NCBI GenBank assembly: GCA_021732365.1
Contig: JAKFVD010000003.1
Location: forward strand, 62,001-126,000
Direction of reading: 5' to 3'
Source of the DNA: Methylotenera sp.
GTDB lineage: Bacteria; Pseudomonadota; Gammaproteobacteria; Burkholderiales; Methylophilaceae
Length of the DNA: 64,000 nt
The notes below the pieces were generated by a model. It had not been told where the DNA came from and did no database searches. It saw nothing but the letters and a program-made list of their open reading frames with translations. Below, in pieces: positions 9,858 to 18,789 of this stretch (position 1 is its first letter; the number at the start of each line of letters is the position of its first letter). The position numbers and the translations under genes are program-made.

Positions 9858-11261
9858 CTATTTAGAACGTAATCCGCCTAATAAGGCAGCCACTGGTGCT
9901 TTATTAGAAGAGTTTGCGGTAAAGTGCTGTTGATGTGCTGTAGATGTCGATGGCTCATAAGGCTTGTCAAACCAAGGGTCGCGCGAAGGTTTGCGCGATT
10001 GTTGACGCGGTTTAGTTGCATGCCTGTTCGAGTTTAAAGAATCATTTGCAGTCTGTTCGTTGCTTGTTTGAGTATGTGCAGATTTCGACGTATTTTTAGT
10101 GTTAAGTTTAACCTCAACTGTTTCGCGCGTAATGCTACGCTTAATCAATTTTTCGATTTCAACTAAATACTTTTCTTCTTCTTCGCACACCAGTGAAATT
10201 GCGATGCCACTTGCACCCGCGCGGCCGGTGCGGCCAATACGGTGCACATAATCTTCTGGTGCGCTTGGAATTTCATAGTTAATCACCATCGGCAAATCAC
10301 TAATATCCAAGCCACGCGCCGCCACATCGGTTGCTACTAATGCCGTGATTTTTCCAGCTTTAAAGGCATCCAAAGCTTCAATACGCTCTTTTTGACTTTT
10401 GTCGCCATGAATCGCATCAGCGCTAATGCCTTCTTTTTGTAAAGCGCGGCTCAATTTGCTGGCCGTGATTTTAGTCTTGGTGAAAATAATGACTTGCTGG
10501 CTATTAGACTCAACGAGCAATTGCGTTAACAAAGCTTGTTTACTGCTTTGCGCAACCATATAAACTTTTTGCGTCACATTGTCGTTTGTAGCATTGCTAC
10601 GAGCCACTTCAATCAATGTCGGATTCGTTAAAAAGTCATCGGCTAACTTTTTGATTTCATTTGAAAAAGTGGCAGAGAACATCAAATTTTGACGTTGTTT
10701 AGGCAATAAAGCCAAAATACGTTTCAAATCAGGCATAAAGCCCATGTCCAACATTCTGTCGGCTTCATCTAACACTAAAATTTGTACTTGCGATAGATTC
10801 AGCGTTTTTTGCTCAACGTGATCTAGCAAACGACCTGGTGTTGCCACCAAGATTTCAATACCTGTTTTTAAATGCGGCGTTTGCGTTTTAATATCGACAC
10901 CGCCAAACACCACCAAGCTCTTTAAAGGCGTGTGTTTAGCATAAACTTTAATACTTTCCTCTACCTGAATCGCTAGTTCGCGTGTTGGTGTCAGCACCAA
11001 TGCGCGAATAGGATGTTTTGCAGGTGAAGTACTGTTGCTGGCAAAGGGTAATAGTTTTTGTAAAATCGGCAACGCAAAGGCTGCCGTTTTACCTGTGCCT
11101 GTTTGCGCACCAGCCATTAAATCCAGGCCTTGCAAAGCCAATGGAATGGCCTTGGCTTGAATGGGTGTTGGCGTTGTGTAACCAGTCTCTTGCACCGCTT
11201 TTAATAGCGGTGCAGCCAGACCTAATTCATCAAATAATACAGTGTCAGTGGTTGTATCCAT
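9858..11261 (-). CDS. DEAD-box RNA helicase, RhlE-like
   Basis: A 467-residue ATP-dependent RNA helicase. The Q-motif region starts near residue 10 (FDELGL), motif I AQTGTGKT lies at 52-59, then come PTRELA, DEAD, SAT and the C-terminal HRIGRTGRAG motif. A polar, Ser/Thr- and basic-rich tail of roughly 80 residues follows the RecA-like core and ends with an ALLGGLRSK string. Such proteins remodel RNA in ribosome assembly, mRNA decay or cold adaptation. It lies 14 bases after another DEAD-box gene on the same strand, so the two probably form an operon with the paralogue first. RhlE is the best subfamily guess. Confidence 0.93.
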   Translation of the reverse strand: MDTTTDTVLFDELGLAAPLLKAVQETGYTTPTPIQAKAIPLALQGLDLMAGAQTGTGKTAAFALPILQKLLPFASNSTSPAKHPIRALVLTPTRELAIQVEESIKVYAKHTPLKSLVVFGGVDIKTQTPHLKTGIEILVATPGRLLDHVEQKTLNLSQVQILVLDEADRMLDMGFMPDLKRILALLPKQRQNLMFSATFSNEIKKLADDFLTNPTLIEVARSNATNDNVTQKVYMVAQSSKQALLTQLLVESNSQQVIIFTKTKITASKLSRALQKEGISADAIHGDKSQKERIEALDAFKAGKITALVATDVAARGLDISDLPMVINYEIPSAPEDYVHRIGRTGRAGASGIAISLVCEEEEKYLVEIEKLIKRSITRETVEVKLNTKNTSKSAHTQTSNEQTANDSLNSNRHATKPRQQSRKPSRDPWFDKPYEPSTSTAHQQHFTANSSNKAPVAALLGGLRSK

Positions 11262-11275
11262 TTAACTGTGTTTCT

Positions 11276-13153
11276 TTATACAAAACTACGTGGACGACGT
11301 GGCGCTGAATCACCGCCGTTAGAACGCGCAGGACGGTCGCCACTGTTTTGATTAGAGTTAGCACGTGGACGTGGATTGCCAAACTTTTCGCCAGTATTAT
11401 TTCTAGGCGCAGCGCTACGCGGTGCATCACCACGCGGTGCTGAACGTGAACCTTCGCGATTTGGCCTGTCACCAAAACTGCCTTCTGGTTTACGTGCAAA
11501 TGGCCTGTTTTCAGTAGCTCTAGGAGCGCCTGATTTGCCGCCAAAACCTTTGCTTAATTCGCGCGCGAACTGCATATCGGTATCTTTAGTGTAGCTGCGG
11601 CTATTGCCATCTACTTCACGTGAAGGTGCCGCACGGTTTTCATTAACAAAACGATCCGCATTACGTGCTGGGCGCTCTGAGTTTGAAAATGCAGGCTTGT
11701 CACCGAAAGAAGGACGGTCACCAAATGAACGAGCAGGGCGCGCGCCATCATGTGTACGCTCTTTGTTGCGGTCGTTAAAGCCGCCAGAACGAGCACCGTA
11801 AGTTTTTTCGCCACCTATGCGGCCATCAGACGCATCACGATTCGGCGCTTTTTCACCCATTACGCGGTCACCAAACGTGCCACGGTTATTGTCACGTGAC
11901 TGGTAACCACCACGGTCACCTGGTTTGTGTGCAGAACGCTCATTACGGCCTGCGCCATAACCACCACGCTCATTACTACCGCCACGTCTGCCAGAAGAAG
12001 GGCCGTCTGTTTTCATCGCGCGTTTTGGCTCAAATCCTTCAATTACCGCTGCATCTAATTTTTGACCTGTATATTGCTCAATTTTACGCAATAAATGGCG
12101 GTCCATGTTTGATGCGAATGAAATCGCGATACCTTTATTGTTGGCGCGACCAGTACGGCCGATACGGTGTACATAATCTTCAGCAAATTTAGGCAAGTCG
12201 TAATTGATCACGTGTGAAATACCTTGCACATCAATACCGCGCGCAGCTACATCGGTTGCCACTAATACTTTTACATCGCCTTGACGCAATTTAGTCAAAG
12301 TACGGTTACGCGCGCCTTGTGTCATATCGCCGTGTAAAGCGGCTGTTTTGTGGCCAGCCGCATATAAATCTTCTGCCAACACATCAGCATGGCGTTTAGT
12401 GCTAGTGAAAATAATCGCTTGATTCATGTCTGGTGCAATCAACAAATGCTCTAATAATTTGTTTTTATGCGTCATGTCATCTACAAAGTGTAAGCGTTGC
12501 TCAATATTGGCGTGTTTTTCTTTTTGACCAGCCACTTGTAAAGTGATTGGATTATTTAAGAATTGTTTACCGATATGCATAATGCCATCTAATGTGGCTG
12601 AGAATAATAATGTTTGACGCTCTTTAGGTAAGGCTTCACAGATACGCTCTACATCTGGCATAAAGCCCATGTCTAACATACGGTCGGCTTCATCTAATAC
12701 CAACATTTGTAAGCGGCTTAAATCAATACGGCCGCGTTCCATATGGTCAATAAAGCGGCCAGGTGTGGCCACTAAAATATCTAACGGCTGTGAAAGTAAT
12801 TTGTTTTGTAGCGGGTAAGGCATACCACCAACAATACTCACTGTACGAGCGCGGATATATTTACCGTATTTACGCGCTGCTTCGTTTACTTGTGCTGCTA
12901 ATTCGCGAGTTGGTGTTAATACTAAAATACGTGGACCGCGGCTACTTAACGCATGTGGAGTAGCTAATAAATTGAGTGCTGGCAATGTAAATGCCGCTGT
13001 TTTGCCTGTACCTGTTTGTGCAGAAGCCATGATGTCGCGGCCTTCTAAGGCTGGCGGAATCGCTTGTGCTTGCACGGCAGTTGGTGTGTCGTAGCCTGCT
13101 TCAAGCACGGCACGTAAAATGGTTGGGTGTAGATTTAATGAATCAAAAGACAA
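11276..13153 (-). CDS. DEAD-box RNA helicase with long Gly/Arg-rich tail
   Basis: About 625 residues from the start preferred here. The helicase core carries motif I AQTGTGKT (45-52), PTRELA, DEAD, SAT and HRIGRTGR. From roughly residue 375 onward the protein becomes a low-complexity basic tail rich in Gly, Arg, Asp, Ser and Asn, with many RGG-like and GDR repeats, ending in RPRSF. Such tails bind RNA non-specifically and can favour condensates. A longer frame begins at a GTG at 13198, but TTG at 13153 has AAGGGA five bases upstream and gives the normal family N-terminus (MSFDSLNL), so it is chosen. The gene heads a two-helicase operon. Its upstream region is shared divergently with typA, as expected for a growth or cold-regulated RNA helicase. 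Confidence 0.92.
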   Translation of the reverse strand: MSFDSLNLHPTILRAVLEAGYDTPTAVQAQAIPPALEGRDIMASAQTGTGKTAAFTLPALNLLATPHALSSRGPRILVLTPTRELAAQVNEAARKYGKYIRARTVSIVGGMPYPLQNKLLSQPLDILVATPGRFIDHMERGRIDLSRLQMLVLDEADRMLDMGFMPDVERICEALPKERQTLLFSATLDGIMHIGKQFLNNPITLQVAGQKEKHANIEQRLHFVDDMTHKNKLLEHLLIAPDMNQAIIFTSTKRHADVLAEDLYAAGHKTAALHGDMTQGARNRTLTKLRQGDVKVLVATDVAARGIDVQGISHVINYDLPKFAEDYVHRIGRTGRANNKGIAISFASNMDRHLLRKIEQYTGQKLDAAVIEGFEPKRAMKTDGPSSGRRGGSNERGGYGAGRNERSAHKPGDRGGYQSRDNNRGTFGDRVMGEKAPNRDASDGRIGGEKTYGARSGGFNDRNKERTHDGARPARSFGDRPSFGDKPAFSNSERPARNADRFVNENRAAPSREVDGNSRSYTKDTDMQFARELSKGFGGKSGAPRATENRPFARKPEGSFGDRPNREGSRSAPRGDAPRSAAPRNNTGEKFGNPRPRANSNQNSGDRPARSNGGDSAPRRPRSFV

Positions 13154-13532
13154 AGTATGTCCCTTTCTAGTAAGTACAAAAAGGGCGCAAGCAATCACAT
13201 CAATGCTGAGCTATATCAAGAGCGATCAACAAAAAACGCGTAAAGCATAAAAATATTAAGATGCTTTTTACCAGCGCACGGGCATAGCCGCTAACCAGTA
13301 AAAGATAGATTGCTTTTAATTAAGAATCTATATGATAGTCGCTTCAACATTTCACGAGCAACAATGGGTCAGGGCAATGGGTTAAAGCTGAGTTTTATTA
13401 CTTACTTAGCTTTAAGTTGTGCGCATTATAAGCATTTATATTACTTTGTCAAAGGTTTATTGCTGATATATAGTCAGATTGTCATCTTTTATGTGGTAAA
13501 ATCGCGCCCTTTCAAACCTACGGCAGTTAATA
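13154..13532. other. Divergent intergenic region between the helicase operon and typA
   Basis: A gap of 379 bases with no convincing gene. It must hold the promoters of the minus-strand helicase operon and of typA; the typA promoter is listed separately. Near 13305-13330 there is an imperfect inverted repeat, TAGATT with AATCTA separated by an A+T-rich loop, which could be a regulator site or a 5' leader structure. A long leader for the helicase mRNA would be usual for a cold-induced DEAD-box gene, but none can be proven here. Confidence 0.5.
13446..13474 (+). promoter_or_regulatory. Probable sigma-70 promoter of typA
   Basis: TTGTCA (13446-13451) is followed after exactly 17 bases by TATAGT (13469-13474). 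Both boxes are close to consensus. Transcription would start near 13481, giving a leader of about 50 bases before the typA ATG at 13533. Confidence 0.7.
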
Positions 13533-15347
13533 ATGAGCACTCCTCGCAATTTGCGCAACGTCGCAATTATCGCCCACGTTGACCATGGTAAAACAACCAT
13601 GGTTGATAAACTTTTACAACAAGCTGGCACCTTTGCTTCTCACCACGCCGTAGTTGAGCGTGTGATGGACAGCAACGATCTTGAAAAAGAACGCGGCATT
13701 ACTATTTTGGCTAAAAATACGGCCTTGGTATATGAAGGTACACATATTAATATTGTGGATACTCCAGGCCATGCCGACTTTGGTGGTGAAGTAGAGCGCG
13801 TATTAGGTATGGTGGATGGCGTGGTGTTGTTAGTGGACGCTGTTGAAGGCCCAATGCCGCAAACACGTTTTGTTACCAAGAAAGCTTTAGCGCTTGGTTT
13901 AAAACCAATCGTAGTAATAAATAAAGTAGACCGTCCAGGTGCGCGTACCGATTGGGTGATCAATCATACTTTTGATTTGTTTGCTAATTTAGGCGCAACC
14001 GATGAGCAATTAGACTTCCCAGTGGTTTACGCATCTGCTTTAAACGGCTTTGCCATGTTAGATATGAAAACACCATCTGACAATATGCGCGCGCTGTTTG
14101 AAACCATTATCAGCCACGTGGCGCCACCAGCAGGCGATCCTGCTGCGCCATTACAAATGCAAATTTCAGCGCTTGATTACTCAACATACACTGGTCGTTT
14201 AGGTGTGGGTCGTGTTACAAACGGCAAAATCAAAACAGGTCAAGCTGTGACGATTATGAACGAAGACAAACAAATTGCGACAGGTAAAATTAACCAAGTT
14301 CTTGGTTTTAAAGGCCTAGAGCGCGTGCCAGTTGAAGAAGCTGAAGCTGGCGACATTGTTATTATTTCTGGTCTAGATGATATTGGTATTGGCTTTACTA
14401 TTTGTGATCGCGAAAATCCAAAAGGCTTGCCGCATTTAGGCGTGGATGAGCCAACCCTGACCATGGACTTTATGGTAAACACATCACCATTAGCGGGTAC
14501 CGAAGGCAAGTTTGTAACATCACGTCAAATTCGTGACCGCTTAACAAAAGAGCTTTTAGTAAACGTCGCTTTGCGTGTAGATGAAACAGCTGATGCGGAT
14601 ATTTTCCGCGTTTCTGGTCGTGGCGAGTTGCACTTGACGATTTTATTAGAAAATATGCGTCGTGAAGGCTTTGAAATGGCTGTAGGTAAGCCAAAAGTAG
14701 TTTTCCGCGAAATCAATGGCGAAAAATGTGAGCCATACGAAATTTTAACAGTGGATTTAGAAGATGATAACCAAGGTGCGGTGATGGAAGAACTTGGCCG
14801 CCGCCGTGGTGATATGATTAATATGGAATCAGACGGCAACGGCCGCACACGCTTAGAATACAGAATCCCAGCGCGTGGCTTGATTGGTTTCCAAGGTGAG
14901 TTTTTAACATTAACGCGCGGTACAGGTTTAATGGCGCATATTTTTGATGAATACGCACCGGTTAAAGCAGATATGCCTGGTCGTCGTAACGGCGTGCTGA
15001 TCTCAGCTGAGCACGGCGAAGCGGTTGCTTATGCGCTTTGGAAACTACAAGATCGCGGCAAAATGTTCGCGGTCCCAGGCGATAAATTGTACGAAGGTAT
15101 GGTAATTGGTATTCATAGTCGCGATAACGATTTGATTGTGAACCCGATTAAAGGTAAACAATTAACCAATATCCGTTCATCTGGTACTGATGAAGCAGTG
15201 CGTTTGATTACACCGATTGCATTGACCTTAGAATCAGCCGTTGAATTTATCGATGATGATGAATTGGTCGAAATTACACCAAAAACAATTCGTATCCGCA
15301 AACGTTATTTGCTAGAGCATGAGCGCAAACGCTCTGCAAAAGAGTAG
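13533..15347 (+). CDS. typA: Ribosome-associated GTPase TypA/BipA
   Basis: A translational GTPase of 604 residues, the normal size. The G domain shows AHVDHGKTT (G1), RGIT (G2), DTPGH (G3) and NKVD (G4), followed by the EF-G-like domains and the TypA-specific C-terminal domain. It acts on the ribosome, helping assembly at low temperature and stress responses. It starts with ATG at 13533 in a monocistronic unit, with a near-consensus promoter upstream and a strong hairpin terminator just after its stop. The divergent neighbour is an RNA helicase, another factor often needed in cold ribosome assembly. No anomalies are seen. Confidence 0.97.
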   Translation: MSTPRNLRNVAIIAHVDHGKTTMVDKLLQQAGTFASHHAVVERVMDSNDLEKERGITILAKNTALVYEGTHINIVDTPGHADFGGEVERVLGMVDGVVLLVDAVEGPMPQTRFVTKKALALGLKPIVVINKVDRPGARTDWVINHTFDLFANLGATDEQLDFPVVYASALNGFAMLDMKTPSDNMRALFETIISHVAPPAGDPAAPLQMQISALDYSTYTGRLGVGRVTNGKIKTGQAVTIMNEDKQIATGKINQVLGFKGLERVPVEEAEAGDIVIISGLDDIGIGFTICDRENPKGLPHLGVDEPTLTMDFMVNTSPLAGTEGKFVTSRQIRDRLTKELLVNVALRVDETADADIFRVSGRGELHLTILLENMRREGFEMAVGKPKVVFREINGEKCEPYEILTVDLEDDNQGAVMEELGRRRGDMINMESDGNGRTRLEYRIPARGLIGFQGEFLTLTRGTGLMAHIFDEYAPVKADMPGRRNGVLISAEHGEAVAYALWKLQDRGKMFAVPGDKLYEGMVIGIHSRDNDLIVNPIKGKQLTNIRSSGTDEAVRLITPIALTLESAVEFIDDDELVEITPKTIRIRKRYLLEHERKRSAKE

Positions 15348-15365
15348 TTAACACTCAAAATGACA

Positions 15366-15396
15366 TAAAAAAGCCAGCGAAAGCTGGCTTTTTTAT
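15366..15396. terminator. Bidirectional intrinsic terminator between typA and ybiT
   Basis: A perfect GCCAGC-GAAA-GCTGGC hairpin is extended by A/T pairs, with an A run on the left and a T run on the right, so it can terminate both typA (plus strand) and ybiT (minus strand). The GAAA tetraloop makes it especially stable. Confidence 0.92.
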
Positions 15397-15413
15397 TGCA
15401 AAATAACCGTTAA

Positions 15414-17009
15414 CTATTCCACACCTTGGCTAGCCAAGTAGTCTTCATAATTGCCCGTATAATCAATAATACCATCGGCTTTAATTTCTAAAATTCGCGT
15501 GGCGATAGAGCTTACAAATTCGCGGTCGTGGCTAACAAAGAACAGCGTACCTTTGTATTTATCTAATGCGGTATTCAGCGCTTCAATCGATTCCATATCC
15601 ATGTGGTTGGTCGGCTCATCCATCAATAGCACGTTAGTTTTTGCCAGCATCAGTTTGCCATACAGCATGCGGCCTTTTTCGCCACCTGAAAGCACTTTAA
15701 CCGATTTTTTTGTATCTTCACCACCAAACAAAAGGCGGCCAAGCATACTGCGCACTACTTGGTCGTCGTCGTTGGCTCCTCTTTGCAACGTCATCCATTC
15801 AAACAAGTCTTCGCCTTGTTCAAATTCGTATTCGTGATCTTGTGCAAAGTAGCCAATAGTGGCTTTATCAGTCCATTTCACTTCGCCGTGTTTTGGCTGC
15901 AAATCGCGCGCTAAGCAGCGTAAAAATGTGGTTTTACCAATGCCGTTTTCACCAATAATCGCCACTTTTTCGCCTGCTTCAAATATCAACTCCACGTCAT
16001 TGAATAAAATTTTATCAAAGCCGTGACTGAGTTTTTTAAGCTCTACCGCATTGCGATGCAGTTTTTCGCGCTCATCGTATTCAAAGCGAATAAATGGATA
16101 TTGGCGACTAGACGGTTTAAATACTTCAATTTTAATCTTGTCTATTTGTTTCGCTCTAGAAGTCGCTTGTTTGGCTTTTGACGCGTTGGCAGAAAAGCGG
16201 CGCACAAAGTCTTGTAAATCAGCCACTTGCTGTTTGGCTTTTGCATTATCTTTGGCCTGCTGATTTCTAGCTGCAATGCTGGCTTCCATGTAGTCGTCAT
16301 AGTTGCCTGTGTAAACAGTTAACTTGCCATAATCCATATCGCAAGTGTGCGTACAAACTTGGTTTAAAAAGTGTCTGTCATGCGAGATGATAATCATGGT
16401 GCAATCGCGGTTATTCAGCACATCTTCTAGCCAGCGAATGGTATTAATATCCAAGTTATTGGTCGGCTCATCTAATAATAAAACATCTGGATTCGCAAAC
16501 AATGCTTGTACCAGCAATACGCGCAACTTCCAGCCTGGGGCTACGGCGCTCATTGGGCCTGTGTGCTGCTCAATCGGAATGCCCACGCCCAATAGCAATT
16601 CCCCAGCGCGCGCTTCAGCGGTGTAGCCGTCAAATTCGGCAAACACGCCTTCAAGCTCAGCGGCGCGCATATAGTCGTCTTCAGTGGCTTCTAAGTTGGC
16701 ATAGATTGCATCGCGCTCTTGCATTGCCGCCCACATTTGTTCATGGCCTTGCATCACTACGTCTAATACGCGCTGATCTTCATAAGCGAATTGGTCTTGG
16801 CGCAAAAACGCCATGCGCTCATGATTATCTAGTGAAATATTGCCAGCGGTCGGTTCTAAAATACCCGCCAATATTTTCATATAGGTGGATTTTCCGCAGC
16901 CATTGGCGCCAATCAAGCCATAACGATTACCATCGCCAAATTTGACCGACACGTTTTCAAACAATGGCTTGGCGCCAAATTGCATGGTGATATTGTTACT
17001 GATTAACAC
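15414..17009 (-). CDS. ybiT: ABC-F family ATPase, YbiT type
   Basis: 531 residues with two ATP-binding cassettes and no membrane segment. Cassette 1 has Walker A GANGCGKS (34-41) and DEPTNNLD; cassette 2 has [16 protein letters not shown] and DEPTNHMD. The first cassette lacks a usual LSGGQ signature and instead reads [11 protein letters not shown], the hallmark of the YbiT branch. ABC-F proteins bind the ribosomal E site and modulate translation; YbiT is a housekeeping member. The linker of about 80 residues between the cassettes is basic and coiled-coil-like. The start is ATG at 17009. Its 3' end faces typA across a shared terminator. Confidence 0.94.
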   Translation of the reverse strand: MLISNNITMQFGAKPLFENVSVKFGDGNRYGLIGANGCGKSTYMKILAGILEPTAGNISLDNHERMAFLRQDQFAYEDQRVLDVVMQGHEQMWAAMQERDAIYANLEATEDDYMRAAELEGVFAEFDGYTAEARAGELLLGVGIPIEQHTGPMSAVAPGWKLRVLLVQALFANPDVLLLDEPTNNLDINTIRWLEDVLNNRDCTMIIISHDRHFLNQVCTHTCDMDYGKLTVYTGNYDDYMEASIAARNQQAKDNAKAKQQVADLQDFVRRFSANASKAKQATSRAKQIDKIKIEVFKPSSRQYPFIRFEYDEREKLHRNAVELKKLSHGFDKILFNDVELIFEAGEKVAIIGENGIGKTTFLRCLARDLQPKHGEVKWTDKATIGYFAQDHEYEFEQGEDLFEWMTLQRGANDDDQVVRSMLGRLLFGGEDTKKSVKVLSGGEKGRMLYGKLMLAKTNVLLMDEPTNHMDMESIEALNTALDKYKGTLFFVSHDREFVSSIATRILEIKADGIIDYTGNYEDYLASQGVE

Positions 17010-17063
17010 GGTAATACCTTAAGAAATAATTAAAATTTAGTGATGCAAATTTATTGCGTAAAC

Positions 17064-17672
17064 TTATTGTGCGAATTTGTTGTAAATGACGACTTCGCTG
17101 ATATCCAATTGCCCAGCACGTGGCATCGCTGGCTTAATGGCTTTGCCCACTGTGATGAACATCGCTGGCGTGTGGTCTGCTGGTAGATTCAATAAATGAC
17201 CAACAGCATCAAAATCAAAGCCATCCATTGGGCAGGTGTCGTAACCCATTTCTTTGGCGGCCAGCATAATGGTTTGCGCGGCAATACCACAGCTACGCAT
17301 TGCTTCGTCGCGTTGAGCGCGCTCATTGTTTTTGTAATAATGGCCAATCGCTGGTACTAAATAATCTTGCACAGGTAGCGGTGCATTAACCCAATAGCGG
17401 CTTGGCTGCTTAGCCCACGCTTGCAAGTCAGCAGTCAGCACAATTAATAATGACGCTTCTTCTACTTGTGCTTGGTTCCAGCTTACAGCGCGAATTTGCT
17501 GACGTAAAACGGGGTCTGTCACCACTACAAAGCGCCAATGCTGGATATTGAAAGCAGTAGGCGACAGCATGGCAAGTGATAATAATGACTCAATTTCTGC
17601 TTGGGTCATTTTGTGGTTGGTGTCGTAATGTTTAATAGAACGACGGGTTTGTATTGCTTCAATAACGTTCAA
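17064..17672 (-). CDS. Nitroreductase-family flavoprotein
   Basis: 202 residues with the N-terminal phosphate-contact motif RRSIKHYD and the SPTAFNIQHWRF stretch that contacts FMN, plus the C-terminal segment with an FITVGKA strand. Members reduce nitroaromatics, quinones or flavins with NAD(P)H; the actual substrate is unknown. The gene lies 54 bases upstream of ybiT and 18 bases downstream of a Gre-like gene on the same strand, so the three may share a transcript. Length and motifs are complete. Confidence 0.9.
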   Translation of the reverse strand: MNVIEAIQTRRSIKHYDTNHKMTQAEIESLLSLAMLSPTAFNIQHWRFVVVTDPVLRQQIRAVSWNQAQVEEASLLIVLTADLQAWAKQPSRYWVNAPLPVQDYLVPAIGHYYKNNERAQRDEAMRSCGIAAQTIMLAAKEMGYDTCPMDGFDFDAVGHLLNLPADHTPAMFITVGKAIKPAMPRAGQLDISEVVIYNKFAQ

Positions 17673-17690
17673 AATACTTAATCCTAAAAT

Positions 17691-18191
17691 TTAATTTGCA
17701 AAATTTATTGCCGTAATCGTTAATATTTGATTGCCAGCAGGGCGTAACCAAGTCACTGTTTCATCTAATTTATGCCCAATCAGCGCACGACTTAATGGTG
17801 AAATATAGCTGATTTTATTGGATTTGATATCGGCTTCATCTTCACCCACGATTTCATAAATATGGGTATTGCCTGCTTCATCTTCAACCGTCACTATGGC
17901 GCCAAACACGACGCTTTGGCTATTTACATCAGGCTGCGTTACTAGTGCACTTTCTAAGCGCGCTGCCACGTAACGCAGATCACGATTCACCATTGCCAAT
18001 TGCTGTATTGCTGGTTGCTCGTCTTTTTTTGCGCTTAATATCAGCCTTTTTTGTTCTAATGCTTCTGCTAGTTTTTCTAACTGATCATAACCATTTAGTG
18101 TTACGTAATTCGGATGCTGGCTCACAGGTCGCTCTGGCACATCGGTGCCAGCGTGTTCTAAATCATCCTCTTTAACAAATCCGCGGCTCAT
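17691..18191 (-). CDS. GreA/GreB-family protein with shortened coiled coil
   Basis: 166 residues. The C-terminal half is a clear GreA/GreB globular domain (FGAIVTVEDEAG, YEIVGEDEAD, ISPLSRALIGHKLDE), which binds RNA polymerase near the secondary channel. The N-terminus begins MSRGFVKEDD, as in a betaproteobacterial Gre-like subfamily. The coiled coil is shorter than in true GreB and lacks the acidic GDRSENAEY-type tip that positions Mg2+ for transcript cleavage. It may therefore bind polymerase without stimulating cleavage, like Rnk. This functional reading is an inference. The start is ATG at 18191. Confidence 0.82.
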   Translation of the reverse strand: MSRGFVKEDDLEHAGTDVPERPVSQHPNYVTLNGYDQLEKLAEALEQKRLILSAKKDEQPAIQQLAMVNRDLRYVAARLESALVTQPDVNSQSVVFGAIVTVEDEAGNTHIYEIVGEDEADIKSNKISYISPLSRALIGHKLDETVTWLRPAGNQILTITAINFAN

Positions 18192-18201
18192 AAAAATTTA
18201 A

Positions 18202-18218
18202 GTCAAGCTTAGCTTGAC
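18202..18218. repeat. 17-base palindrome (GTCAAGC-TTA-GCTTGAC)
   Basis: A perfect 7-bp inverted repeat with a three-base loop sits between the lipoprotein stop and the Gre-like start. On the minus strand an A/T-rich stretch with five Ts follows, so it may be a weak terminator for the lipoprotein gene. A protein-binding operator is the alternative. Confidence 0.5.
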
Positions 18219-18261
18219 AAAACTTAACACGGCTAAGCTTGGCTTGCAGGCTTGATATGGA

Positions 18262-18717
18262 TTAAATTGGAGTATCAATAAACTCAATTGCAACGTCATT
18301 GTAAGTCGCCAAATCGGTTAACTTTTGTTTGGTTTCTTTTGCGCCAATCACAATCAGTTTTGAGCCGCTAATTTTTTCTTTATTGTTGGCAAGTGCTTTT
18401 GCCACAGTTGTGCCAGTCAATGATTCATCTTCGCCAGCCACAATCACTGTGCTGGTTTTAAGTGCTAGTGCGCTAGTTATTGCTACTACTTTGCCATTGT
18501 TAACGCCTTTTTCAACCGCACAATTGGCTAAACGTGGTGCAACAAAACCATTGGGTGCATCAATAAAAACTAAGGTATTTTTCTCATTTGGGTATTTAGC
18601 ATTTACTGCTTCAAAAATCTTTTGCGGAGATTCTTTATAAGCGTGTTTATCAGTTACGCAGGCAGTCAATGCCAGCGCTAATACGCTCATTAAAATAATG
18701 GTTAGTTTCATCTTCAT
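18262..18717 (-). CDS. Putative lipoprotein of unknown function
   Basis: 151 residues beginning with a signal peptide and lipobox LTAC (mature Cys about residue 20), so it is probably attached to a membrane in the periplasm. The mature part has alternating hydrophobic strands (TLVFIDAP, VVAITSALAL, TVIVAGEDES, KLIVIGAKET), suggesting a small alpha/beta fold. Gly-Glu-Asp-Glu-Ser-Leu-Thr near the middle is notable but no catalytic motif was recognised. It stands between guaA and the Gre-like gene with about 70 bases on each side. No function can be assigned. Confidence 0.75.
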   Translation of the reverse strand: MKMKLTIILMSVLALALTACVTDKHAYKESPQKIFEAVNAKYPNEKNTLVFIDAPNGFVAPRLANCAVEKGVNNGKVVAITSALALKTSTVIVAGEDESLTGTTVAKALANNKEKISGSKLIVIGAKETKQKLTDLATYNDVAIEFIDTPI

Positions 18718-18789
18718 TCCCTTTAACGTTTACATCGCATCATAACATACGTAAAAAACGTAAGCTGTTGATAAAAATAAATAAAATGC

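Noticed and set aside
9846..9863. Perfect A/T-rich inverted repeat at the end of the RhlE-like gene
   Set aside because: It is weak (AAATAGT-GTTA-ACTATTT), overlaps the coding end and has no T run; it could be chance.
11604..11814. Frames on both strands in the helicase tail region
   Set aside because: They arise from low-complexity coding sequence of the helicase tail.
13310..13582. 90-residue frame across the typA promoter and start
   Set aside because: It overlaps the typA start and a good promoter, has no ribosome site and odd composition.
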